A stretch of 64,000 nt of DNA from an uncultured Christensenella sp. (GTDB taxonomy: Bacteria > Bacillota > Clostridia > Christensenellales > Borkfalkiaceae): positions 1 to 64,000 of the forward strand of contig CAJTJC010000006.1 in assembly GCA_910576655.1 (NCBI GenBank), written 5' to 3'. The notes under the pieces are model-generated. The model did not search any database. It saw nothing but the letters and a program-made list of their open reading frames with translations, and was not told where the DNA came from. The position numbers were made by a program, and so were the translations under genes. Below are positions 1 through 6,558 of this stretch, in pieces (the stretch's first letter is position 1; the number at the start of each line of letters is the position of its first letter).

Positions 1-105
1 ACCCCGGTAATACCGCAGGTCCAGCAGATGGACCTCTTCAAAGTGCCGGGCCAGGAAGGGGGCCAGCGCGTCGGCATAGGAATCCCGGATCAGCAGCAGC
101 TTCCG
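1..105 (-). other. High-GC fragment of a DHHW/SGNH-like protein, probably foreign to this contig
   Basis: Read on the minus strand from 105 to 1 there is an uninterrupted 35-residue frame containing LLLIRDSYADALAPFLARHF and then a LLDLRYY stretch. This resembles the C-terminal catalytic block of DHHW-family (AlgX/SGNH-like) surface proteins of gut Clostridia; the family call is from memory. Base composition is far richer in G and C than the rest of the window. The frame ends where the RNase R coding frame begins on the other strand, and the RNase R frame has stops at 8-10 and 77-79. Most likely it is a chimeric assembly end, less likely a recombination scar. Confidence 0.55.
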
Positions 106-799
106 TATTCATGAAATCCCCTCGCCCGAAAAGGGCGAAATGCTCGCTCTGTTTTTAAAAGATTTAGGTATACGGTGCAGGTTCGATACGGAAAACATTT
201 CGCCTACGGATTATCAGAACGTGTTGAAGGAAGTACAAAACAAGCCGTTTGCGGGCGTAGTCAACAAAGTAATGCTGCGCAGTATGCAAAAAGCACGATA
301 CTACGACGTTAACGTCGGACACTTCGGACTTGCCTCCTCCGCTTACTGTCATTTTACTTCGCCCATAAGAAGATATCCCGATTTATTCGTACACCGAAGC
401 GTTAAGGCAGTGCTTCACGGCGACGTCAAGGCGCTTAGAAAATACGCTACGCTGATTAAATTTGCCGGAACGGAATGCTCCGAAAGAGAGAGAAACGCCG
501 ACGAAGCCGAACGCAGCGTCGACGATTTATACAAGGTTGTTTATATGTCCGACCGTATAGGCGAGGTCTACGACGCAACGATTTCAGGCGTTACAAACTT
601 CGGAATATTCTGCGAGCTTGAAAATTCAATCGAAGGGCTTGTCGATTTCGATACTCTTCCCGACGACTACTATGAATTTTACGCCGAAAAATTTTTATTA
701 AAGGGCAAACAACACTCGTTCAAGCTTGGCGATAAACTCAAAATACGCGTTGACAGCTGCGATTTCGGCAGAATGCGCGTTATATTTTCGCTTTACTAA
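101..799 (+). CDS. rnr: Ribonuclease R, C-terminal part (5' end missing)
   Basis: This is the C-terminal third of RNase R, a processive 3'-5' exoribonuclease that degrades structured and tmRNA-tagged RNA. The frame is open from about 101, where it reads FRIHEIPSPEKGEM, the usual RNB-domain sequence, so the ATG at 140 is internal. The RNB signature FGLASSAYCHFTSPIRRYPD follows, then an S1 RNA-binding domain (GEVYDATISGVTNFGIF) to the end. The N-terminal cold-shock domains and most of the RNB domain are absent because homology stops at the composition break near 101-105. smpB follows 27 bases later, and the rnr-smpB pairing is common in Firmicutes and fits joint action in trans-translation quality control. 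Confidence 0.93.
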   Translation, partial: FRIHEIPSPEKGEMLALFLKDLGIRCRFDTENISPTDYQNVLKEVQNKPFAGVVNKVMLRSMQKARYYDVNVGHFGLASSAYCHFTSPIRRYPDLFVHRSVKAVLHGDVKALRKYATLIKFAGTECSERERNADEAERSVDDLYKVVYMSDRIGEVYDATISGVTNFGIFCELENSIEGLVDFDTLPDDYYEFYAEKFLLKGKQHSFKLGDKLKIRVDSCDFGRMRVIFSLY

Positions 800-819
800 T
801 TAAATAAACGTGATATAAT
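792..819 (+). promoter_or_regulatory. Putative smpB promoter giving a leaderless start
   Basis: A TATAAT box lies at 814-819 and a weaker TTTACT at 792-797 with a 16-base spacer. Only 7 bases separate the -10 box from the smpB ATG, so transcription would begin at or next to the start codon. No Shine-Dalgarno sequence precedes the ATG, which agrees with this. Confidence 0.5.
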
Positions 820-826
820 AGACAGT

Positions 827-1276
827 ATGAAACAGATTACCTACAACAAATACGCCACTTACGAGTATTTCATTCTTGAAAAGTACGAGGCGGGCATAGT
901 GCTTGAAGGCGCGGAGGTCAAATCACTTAGGGCGGGCAACTGCAACCTTAAAGAAAGCTTCTGCTTTATCCGCGCGGGACAGCTTACGCTTAAAAATGCG
1001 CACATAGCCGTCTACGATAAAGCCGGCGCGTTCTCTACCAAGGAAAGCAAGCGAGACAGGCGACTTTTAATGCACCGCTACGAAATAGATAAAATAGTCG
1101 GCAAAATCAATGAAAAGGGTTATACTCTTATTCCCCTTTCCCTTTACTTTTCGGGTAGTCTTGTTAAAGTCGAGCTTGCGCTTTGCAAGGGTAAACAGAA
1201 CTATGACAAAAAGCGCACTATTGCCGAGCGCGACCAGAAACGCGCCCTTGAAAGACAAATAAAAGAATATAAATAA
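827..1276 (+). CDS. smpB: SsrA-binding protein SmpB
   Basis: SmpB (149 residues, normal length) binds tmRNA and brings it to stalled ribosomes for trans-translation. The family hallmarks are present: the N-terminal oligonucleotide-binding barrel with GIVLEGAEVKSLRAGNCNLKE, the central HRYEIDKI helix region, and the basic C-terminal tail KKRTIAERDQKRALERQIKE that enters the decoding centre. It lies 27 bases after rnr, with a probable promoter of its own in the gap. The ATG at 827 has no visible Shine-Dalgarno sequence. A terminator hairpin starts at its stop codon. No ssrA gene is visible in the window. Confidence 0.97.
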   Translation: MKQITYNKYATYEYFILEKYEAGIVLEGAEVKSLRAGNCNLKESFCFIRAGQLTLKNAHIAVYDKAGAFSTKESKRDRRLLMHRYEIDKIVGKINEKGYTLIPLSLYFSGSLVKVELALCKGKQNYDKKRTIAERDQKRALERQIKEYK

Positions 1277-1304
1277 AACGGAAGCAAAAGCTTCCGTTTT
1301 TTTT
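1276..1304. terminator. Bidirectional terminator between smpB and the HtrA-like gene
   Basis: A perfect 10-bp stem (AAACGGAAGC / GCTTCCGTTT) with an AAAA loop is followed by a T run. It is flanked by A and T runs on both sides, so it can serve the two convergent genes. Confidence 0.88.
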
Positions 1305-2742
1305 ACGCCATATATTTAAAATTACTTGCTTCGAATTTTAACGAAACGTCGGTCTGGGTTTTTCCGCGCTCTATACGCAACGTCAACGAGTCACCGACTC
1401 TCGCGGAAATAAGCATTTCGGAAAGGCAGTAATTTCGGGTTATTGCAATATCCTCTTTGACAGTTCCGTCGGCATCTGTCAGCTTTGCCGATACGAGTAT
1501 ATCGCCCGCTTCGAGAACGCCCTTTGCGGGTCTGCCCTCTACTGCACTGACCTTGACGACCTCCGTAATAACCGCAATTCCGTCGGCGTTAAGTCTTGCG
1601 TAGCTGTCGGATACCTTTGTCTGTACGTTTAGATAAGCTTTTTTAATTCCGCATTTAGTACCGTTCTCACCGGAAATGGGTTTATTCCCGTTTGCCACGT
1701 AGCTGTCGTAAATCGAAACAACGAGACGGCGAACCATATTCGCAGGCAGGGCGTAGCCCATATTGTCTACGTCCTCGCCTTCGTCCTTTGCGTTCACTAT
1801 GCCTACGATTTTACCCGAAGCGTTGTAAAGCGCTCCACCAGAGTTGCCGTGATTTATCGCGGCGGTCGTACGCAGTACCCTGTAACTGTAATAAGAATTT
1901 TTATCGGTGTCGGAAAGAGCCACGTCGATATTTTCGCTGTCTTTGGAAATTATTCCGTTGGCAGCCGACATCCCCTCGCCCGAAGCGTTGCCTATGGCAT
2001 ACACCGTCTCGCCAACGTAAGAAGACGCATCGGTAACGAAGCTGTCGTTCATAGCTCCCGTAACCGATTTGTTGTTGCTGACGGCAACGGCGTCGCTACG
2101 CTTTAAAACCCCGCTACCCGTCACCCTTAAAAGCGCTATATCGTAATTTTGGGAGGCTCCGACTATTTCTGCGGGAATACGGTAATTATCGTCGCCCGTA
2201 ATGTCGTTGCCGCTCAAAAGAAAATTGACGCCCGCAATATCCTGTCCGTAAAGGTAAAGCCTTATGTCGTTGCAGTAGACCGAATCAGACGAATCGTCAT
2301 AAATAACGTGGCAATTCGTGACGACGTACGCGTCACCCGCCGCCTTATCCATCCACAAAATCGCGCCCGAGCCGGTATATACCTTGTACGAGGTCTGCTG
2401 CGACTGCTGCCCCGGAAAAATAGTGCTGGGGCGGTAGCTGGTATAGCTGAATTTCGTAAGAATAGAGACGCCCGACATAAGCGAACGGTTTATCGTGGCG
2501 CGCAGGCTTGCCGCCGCCTCCAACTCGTCGTTCGTGTAACTAAGATATTCCTTTAAAAAATCCTCAAACGACGTTTCGCCGTGCTCGGCCACGTATTTTT
2601 GATAAACGTCGTCAATAGTTACGTTCTGTCCGTCTTTACCGTCTCTGCCGTCGGTTCCGTCCGCCCCCGCAAGTGAACAGCCCGCAAAAAGCATTGTAAC
2701 GGACAGTACCGCAGCGGCTAAAAAGCTAAGTAATTTTTTCAT
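1303..2742 (-). CDS. HtrA/DegP-like trypsin-type serine protease lipoprotein with C-terminal PDZ domain
   Basis: This is a 479-residue predicted extracytoplasmic S1C-type protease for protein quality control. It has a lipoprotein signal with lipobox LFAGC (lipidated Cys22), five collagen-like Gly-X-Y triplets right after it (about residues 26-40), and then a chymotrypsin-fold domain. The catalytic triad is readable as His145 (TNCHVIYD), Asp201 (NYDIALLRV) and Ser301 (NHGNSGGAL). The C-terminal ~100 residues look like a PDZ domain (GVLEAGDILVSAKL, VGDSLTLRIERG). It lies 14 bases after the UDP-sugar pyrophosphorylase gene and is probably cotranscribed. The natural substrate is not known. Confidence 0.88.
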   Translation of the reverse strand: MKKLLSFLAAAVLSVTMLFAGCSLAGADGTDGRDGKDGQNVTIDDVYQKYVAEHGETSFEDFLKEYLSYTNDELEAAASLRATINRSLMSGVSILTKFSYTSYRPSTIFPGQQSQQTSYKVYTGSGAILWMDKAAGDAYVVTNCHVIYDDSSDSVYCNDIRLYLYGQDIAGVNFLLSGNDITGDDNYRIPAEIVGASQNYDIALLRVTGSGVLKRSDAVAVSNNKSVTGAMNDSFVTDASSYVGETVYAIGNASGEGMSAANGIISKDSENIDVALSDTDKNSYYSYRVLRTTAAINHGNSGGALYNASGKIVGIVNAKDEGEDVDNMGYALPANMVRRLVVSIYDSYVANGNKPISGENGTKCGIKKAYLNVQTKVSDSYARLNADGIAVITEVVKVSAVEGRPAKGVLEAGDILVSAKLTDADGTVKEDIAITRNYCLSEMLISARVGDSLTLRIERGKTQTDVSLKFEASNFKYMA

Positions 2743-2756
2743 TTATTTTCCTTGAT

Positions 2757-3980
2757 TTATAGTTTAACGCCGTTCTTTTCAAGCAATTTTCTTGCAGATT
2801 CGACACTATCCACGCCCGTAGGATTTTTCACGGGTGCAAATTCTTTTTCCCTGTCCACCTCGAAAGCGAGACAGCTACCCATATATCTTACCATATCGAC
2901 GGCGAGAGTTTCGAATTTATATGCGTTTGGCTCGTCAGGCGTTTTAATTACACCGTCTGCGACGTGTGCAACCTTCTTTTTCGCAAGGTGATAGGGTAGC
3001 TTCCAGCTTAATATCGCGTCAAGAACGTGCACGTTGAAAAGATAATTGAGAATAACTCCGTACGGATATTTAAGCTCGCCGTTTTCGTCCTTCTCTGCCG
3101 CTATATCCTGCGGAATTTCGTAATACTCTATTATGTCCGGCCTGCCCTCTATCGAGCAAAGCACCCCTACGCGCTCCTCGGGACAGGTTTTTCTGACCAC
3201 CTTTGCGCCGCAGAAGCTACGCGAAAGCGAAGTAGCGCCTATAAACACGGGGTCGCAAATTCTTTGCAATACGTTATCCACACTGAACACGTTCAGCCAT
3301 TCGATGCCCTCTTTTTTCAGCAGCTGTTGAAGTCCGCTATTGACAAGCGATGAATACCAGCCGCCGTTGCCGTTCGGCGAAAAGGCTACGCGGTGTTTAT
3401 CCGCAAGCAAAATTTTGCCGTCCAGTCCGCAAACGGGTTCTTTATCCTGAACGTAAAAACGAATTTTATCCGCAGGATAACCGAAGTAATCGTTTTGCTT
3501 AAAGAACGCCACCGTTTCGTCGTGATTTATTTCGCTTGTCATAATAAACAGATAGAAATATCCGCCGTAAGCGTCCGTAACGTCTTTGATATTGCTCATT
3601 AGCTGACCGAAAATTGTAAGCGTGCGCGTTACGCCGACGTTAAAGGTGCCTTTGGGTTTATCGAAACCGAGACGCGTGCCCTGACCGCCCGCCAGAATTA
3701 CCGCAGCGACTTTACCGGCGCGAAGCAGCTTTACCCCCTCTTCACAGTATTCGTCGCGGTGAGCCGCAATTTCGTCGAGGCTTTTTGCGGGAACGGTTGC
3801 TATATCCTTTAAATTTTTGTCGGCAACGTGATTGTTTATACAGTCCGTCACCGAAAAATTAATTTTAGAAACGTCTTCAAGCAGCTGCGCGCGCTGTTTA
3901 CCGTCAAGCTCGCCGTAGTACTCTAAAAGCTGCTCCTGTCCGTTATCTTTTAAAAGCTTTTTTATTTTTTCAAAATCCAT
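2757..3980 (-). CDS. UDPGP-family UDP-sugar pyrophosphorylase (UTP--hexose-1-phosphate uridylyltransferase)
   Basis: At 407 residues, this belongs to the eukaryote-type UDPGP family, which joins UTP to glucose-1-phosphate or N-acetylglucosamine-1-phosphate. The nucleotide-binding loop LAGGQGTRLGFDKPKG is at about residues 96-111, followed by the substrate-site segments YLFIMTSEINHDETVAFF and SPNGNGGWYSSL. It is not the GalU/GlmU type usual in bacteria. Which sugar phosphate it uses cannot be decided from sequence alone. The family similarity to UDP-N-acetylglucosamine pyrophosphorylases makes GlcNAc-1-P plausible. It starts the two-gene minus-strand operon that ends with the HtrA-like protease. 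Confidence 0.85.
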   Translation of the reverse strand: MDFEKIKKLLKDNGQEQLLEYYGELDGKQRAQLLEDVSKINFSVTDCINNHVADKNLKDIATVPAKSLDEIAAHRDEYCEEGVKLLRAGKVAAVILAGGQGTRLGFDKPKGTFNVGVTRTLTIFGQLMSNIKDVTDAYGGYFYLFIMTSEINHDETVAFFKQNDYFGYPADKIRFYVQDKEPVCGLDGKILLADKHRVAFSPNGNGGWYSSLVNSGLQQLLKKEGIEWLNVFSVDNVLQRICDPVFIGATSLSRSFCGAKVVRKTCPEERVGVLCSIEGRPDIIEYYEIPQDIAAEKDENGELKYPYGVILNYLFNVHVLDAILSWKLPYHLAKKKVAHVADGVIKTPDEPNAYKFETLAVDMVRYMGSCLAFEVDREKEFAPVKNPTGVDSVESARKLLEKNGVKL

Positions 3981-4069
3981 ATCAGCATACCCTTTTCGGT
4001 TTTATAATAAAGATTATATAATAACGGCGAAAATAAGTCAATAATTTACCTAATCTTGAAAAATAACTA

Positions 4070-4098
4070 TTGCAATCTTGCGCAGTCCGATATATAAT
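4070..4098 (+). promoter_or_regulatory. Promoter of the Nudix gene
   Basis: TTGCAA at 4070-4075 and TATAAT at 4093-4098 with a 17-base spacer, about 60 bases before the ATG. Confidence 0.65.
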
Positions 4099-4159
4099 AA
4101 TACTTGAAAATAATTAATTGTATAACTTAGTTGCCGTTATTCGGCAAAAAGGAGTAAAT

Positions 4160-4651
4160 ATGTACTGTACCGTATGCGGAGAAAAGCTTACGCTTATGTT
4201 TAAACAGGACGAAGGGCTTGTACCCTATTGCAACAAGTGCGCGGAATACCGTTTCCCCCGCTTTGCAACGGCTGTAAGTATGGTTGTAACCAACAGAACA
4301 AAGGATAAAATTTTGCTTGCTAAGCACTTAAACAATGAAGATTATATTCTTTTTGCAGGATATATAAAGAAGGGCGAAACGGCGGAAAAAGCCGTCACGC
4401 GCGAGTTTAAGGAAGAAACCCGACTGGATACCGTAAAGTTTAAATATATGGGGTCGCGCTATCACGAGCCTAAAAACGTGCTGATGTTAAACTTTCTTAT
4501 AATGGCGGAAAACGGCGAAGTATCTCTCGACGCAAACGAGCTTACCGAAGCAGTCTGGTTCGACCCCGACAAGGCGCTCGAAGCTATAAGAAAGGATTCC
4601 GTAGCGGAAGCTTTCTTGAAAAACGCGCTTTCGGAAATTAAAAAACTATAA
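4160..4651 (+). CDS. Nudix hydrolase with N-terminal zinc ribbon (NudC-like)
   Basis: This is a 163-residue Nudix-fold pyrophosphohydrolase. The Nudix box is GYIKKGETAEKAVT followed by REFKEETRLD; an Arg replaces the Gly usual in REXXEEXG. The N-terminal Cys pairs CTVC and CNKC, together with YRFPR, form a zinc ribbon like that of NADH pyrophosphatases, so an NAD(H)-type dinucleotide or an RNA cap is a plausible substrate, but the protein is shorter than NudC. I chose the ATG at 4160 over an upstream in-frame ATG because GGAG lies five bases before it and the protein then begins at the zinc ribbon. Confidence 0.85.
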   Translation: MYCTVCGEKLTLMFKQDEGLVPYCNKCAEYRFPRFATAVSMVVTNRTKDKILLAKHLNNEDYILFAGYIKKGETAEKAVTREFKEETRLDTVKFKYMGSRYHEPKNVLMLNFLIMAENGEVSLDANELTEAVWFDPDKALEAIRKDSVAEAFLKNALSEIKKL

Positions 4652-4656
4652 AAAAA

Positions 4657-4675
4657 GCCCCGAAAGGGTGTTTTT
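4657..4675 (+). terminator. Weak terminator after the Nudix gene
   Basis: GCCCC-GAAA-GGGTG followed by TTTTT, starting six bases after the stop codon. The stem is short and imperfect. Confidence 0.5.
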
Positions 4676-4676
4676 A

Positions 4677-4759
4677 ATAGAGATTAAAGCAAGGACTATA
4701 ATGTCCTTGCTTTTTTAGTACGGTTATGCTAATATGAAACTATTATAATCAGTAATTTA
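4677..4759 (+). repeat. Left flank element L1: hairpin plus promoter, shared with locus 2
   Basis: About 83 bases that align with 17328-17244 (minus strand). Shared blocks are ATAGNGATTAAAGCAAGGAC, CTTTTTTAGTACGG and CAGTAATTTA. It has a hairpin (AAGCAAGGAC / GTCCTTGCTT, 4687-4712) followed by a T run. The 3' arm holds a TTGCTT -35 box (4707-4712) with TAATAT at 4730-4735 after exactly 17 bases, so it looks like a terminator fused to an outward promoter driving the next gene. Locus 2 has the same TTGCTT-17-TATATG arrangement in front of a different gene. Confidence 0.7.
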
Positions 4760-4771
4760 ACGGAGACAAAT

Positions 4772-5587
4772 ATGAAAGACAATGTTGACTTACGCTTATT
4801 GGAAAAGCGTATAAAACTATTCAAAAATCTTACGGTTCTTTTTGCGATACTTACTCCATTGTCACTACTCGGTGTAGGATTTAAATATCCGTATACGTAT
4901 TGTTTTGTAGCGTTATGCGGTTTGCTTTTAATAGCTACCGTTACGTTCGCTGTTCTTATGCATAAAACAGAGAAACAAATCAACAGAACCGTAGCGTATT
5001 TGAAAGACGCGAGAGACAATATAGTAGCCGCAAATAACATCCTAATCGGATTTCTTAACGGTGCTTATGCGGCTTTGGACTACAAGAAGAGCGGCGAGCT
5101 TGGTTTTGTTAATTTTACGCGGGAAGGTATTAAATTCTCGGTTGAAGGCAAATTTGCCACGCAAAAAGATTTCAAAGGCATTAAAGGCAATCATTTAGCT
5201 TTACAAATATACGGCACAAAAATAATATCTACACCCGAAAAGTACAACGACGTACTTGATTACGAAAGCAATCTTTTTAAGTTGAATATCGGCTATTTCG
5301 ACGACGTTCCTTTCGCTGAAGAAAACGATTCGGGTTTGATTTTACCCGAAGAGGACTTAACCGCTAACGGAATATTTTTTGCATCAAACAATGGCTATTG
5401 TTGCGACTTGGATACGGCGGAAAGCGACGATATCGACTATGGCGAATTTGTAATATTAGAACATACGGAAGACAGCCTTACTATAAGCTTTAAATGTATG
5501 GTTAAGTACGGCGCCGCAGATGTGCTTTACGGTAAAGTAAAACTTATTCGCGACTCACAAGATTTTGACGATTCTTATGTAAGATAA
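4772..5587 (+). CDS. Accessory membrane-anchored protein of unknown function
   Basis: I do not recognise this 271-residue protein. It has a short basic and acidic start (MKDNVDLRLLEKRIKLFK), two adjacent predicted membrane helices (about residues 20-40 and 45-67), and a ~200-residue soluble part rich in Asp, Glu and aromatic residues. The layout recalls Firmicute DUF3137-like proteins, but this is only a resemblance. The RBS is GGAG eight bases before the ATG. It is the single gene in accessory locus 1: it has the L1 promoter element on its left, and its TAA stop is the first three bases of the multi-hairpin repeat R. Confidence 0.7.
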   Translation: MKDNVDLRLLEKRIKLFKNLTVLFAILTPLSLLGVGFKYPYTYCFVALCGLLLIATVTFAVLMHKTEKQINRTVAYLKDARDNIVAANNILIGFLNGAYAALDYKKSGELGFVNFTREGIKFSVEGKFATQKDFKGIKGNHLALQIYGTKIISTPEKYNDVLDYESNLFKLNIGYFDDVPFAEENDSGLILPEEDLTANGIFFASNNGYCCDLDTAESDDIDYGEFVILEHTEDSLTISFKCMVKYGAADVLYGKVKLIRDSQDFDDSYVR

Positions 5588-5684
5588 ATTTCAATTTATC
5601 TTTATAATCTTTTATAAATATAACGCACTATACTTCGCAAGCGAAGATAGTGCGTTATTTCTTTGTCTAAAAAGAAATCCCTAT
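5585..5684 (+). repeat. Right flank repeat R, copy A (multi-hairpin, contains the stop codon of the gene before it)
   Basis: A 100-base repeat, nearly identical to 16029-15929 and, for its first two-thirds, to 16863-16797 (both minus strand). It begins with the TAA stop of the preceding gene. It can form three hairpins: a small one around 5583-5600; a long palindrome at 5620-5658 whose arms (ATAACGCACTAT and ATAGTGCGTTAT, then CTTCGC / GCGAAG) have one extrahelical A; and ATTTCTTT / AAAGAAAT at 5657-5678. Between copies A and B the long stem has a compensated A-T to G-C change, so the structure appears to be under selection. Confidence 0.8.
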
Positions 5685-5762
5685 AACAGATATCCTAACG
5701 GGGACTTTTTTATTATGGCATGATTTTAGTTTTCAAGGTTTATTTTCCATATAAACAACGCT

Positions 5763-6206
5763 TTATTCCGCCTCGACCGTAACGACGATTTTACTTGAAA
5801 TTCCTTCCATAAGTTTTAAATCTATATCGTAGGTTCCAAGCGTTTTTATGGGCTGGGTAAGAACGATTTTTTTCTTATCGATTTCGTAACCCGCGGCGCT
5901 GAGCGCGTCGGAAATATTTGCACCCGTAACCGAGCCGAAAACCTTTCCGTTCTGCCCCGCTTTAATCTTGACGGTAAAGCTTTTGCCTTTGATTTGCTCT
6001 GCAAGCAGTTTAGTTGCCTTTACCTCTTCCGCCTTATGAAAATCGGCGGCGGACTTTTTCTGCGATATATCGTTGAGTTTGGATGCCGTAGCTATTTCGG
6101 CAAGTCCTTTTTTTACGAGGAAGTTGCGTGCGTAGCCTTCGTTAACGTCGACAACCTCGCCCTTTTTGCCCTGCCCCTTTACGTCCTGTAATAAAATAAC
6201 TTTCAT
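5763..6206 (-). CDS. rplI: 50S ribosomal protein L9
   Basis: This 147-residue protein is L9, which binds 23S rRNA and spans two ribosomal domains through a long helix. The N-terminal domain signature is complete (MKVILLQDVKGQGKKGEVVD, then VNEGYARNFLVKKGLAEIA), followed by the connecting helix and a C-terminal domain with GKVFGSVTGANISDAL. The length is typical. It stands apart from the usual rpsF-ssb-rpsR or dnaB neighbours here, between accessory locus 1 and the DUF1540 gene. GGAG precedes the ATG on the minus strand. Confidence 0.97.
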   Translation of the reverse strand: MKVILLQDVKGQGKKGEVVDVNEGYARNFLVKKGLAEIATASKLNDISQKKSAADFHKAEEVKATKLLAEQIKGKSFTVKIKAGQNGKVFGSVTGANISDALSAAGYEIDKKKIVLTQPIKTLGTYDIDLKLMEGISSKIVVTVEAE

Positions 6207-6310
6207 AGGTATACTCCTTTTATATTATTTTACATTCAATACTTCAATTTGTCAATTACTTTGAATAAGCGGCTTAAATATGCACACAATAAGAACGGAG
6301 GATATATCTT

Positions 6311-6454
6311 ATGGAAAACTACAATCGCGACATTGCTTGTAACGTAAGCAACTGCAAGCACAACTATCAGGGCTGCAACTGCAAGCTTAACAACATTACC
6401 GTTGGCTGTTCTTGCGGTGACACCTGCACCTGCTGCGAAAGCTACGAAGACTAA
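6311..6454 (+). CDS. Small cysteine-rich DUF1540-type protein
   Basis: A 47-residue peptide with nine cysteines (10, 15, 22, 24, 33, 35, 39, 41, 42), beginning MENYNRDIACNVSNCKHN. The spacing IxCxVxxCxxN, the later CxC pair and the ITVG segment match the Firmicute DUF1540 pattern, thought to be a small metal- or Fe-S-binding domain. A strong Shine-Dalgarno CGGAGG lies nine bases before the ATG, and a terminator follows the stop by about 20 bases, so it is a monocistronic unit. Its function is unknown; small DUF1540 proteins are often found in spore-formers. It is too short to appear in routine ORF listings but is well supported. Confidence 0.82.
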   Translation: MENYNRDIACNVSNCKHNYQGCNCKLNNITVGCSCGDTCTCCESYED

Positions 6455-6474
6455 TTGAGCAAAAGATAAAATCA

Positions 6475-6500
6475 GGGCGCGGTTTAACCGCGCCTTTTGC
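6475..6500 (+). terminator. Terminator after the DUF1540 gene
   Basis: A perfect GC-rich hairpin (GGCGCGGTT / AACCGCGCC, with the arms almost touching), followed by TTTTGCTTT. Confidence 0.85.
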
Positions 6501-6523
6501 TTTACAAATTTTTTGCTATTCAC

Positions 6524-6552
6524 TTGTTTTTTAACAAAAAAAATGTTATATT
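6524..6552 (+). promoter_or_regulatory. Putative promoter of the S41 protease gene, nearly leaderless
   Basis: TTGTTT at 6524-6529, a 17-base spacer and TATATT at 6547-6552. Six bases then separate the -10 box from the ATG at 6559. No Shine-Dalgarno sequence is visible. Confidence 0.5.
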
Positions 6553-6558
6553 ATCCGT

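Noticed and set aside
5585..5684. Repeat R as a canonical integron attC site
   Set aside because: The outer core bases do not fit GTTRRRY / RYYYAAC and no integrase gene is in the window. I keep only the description 'cassette-like'.
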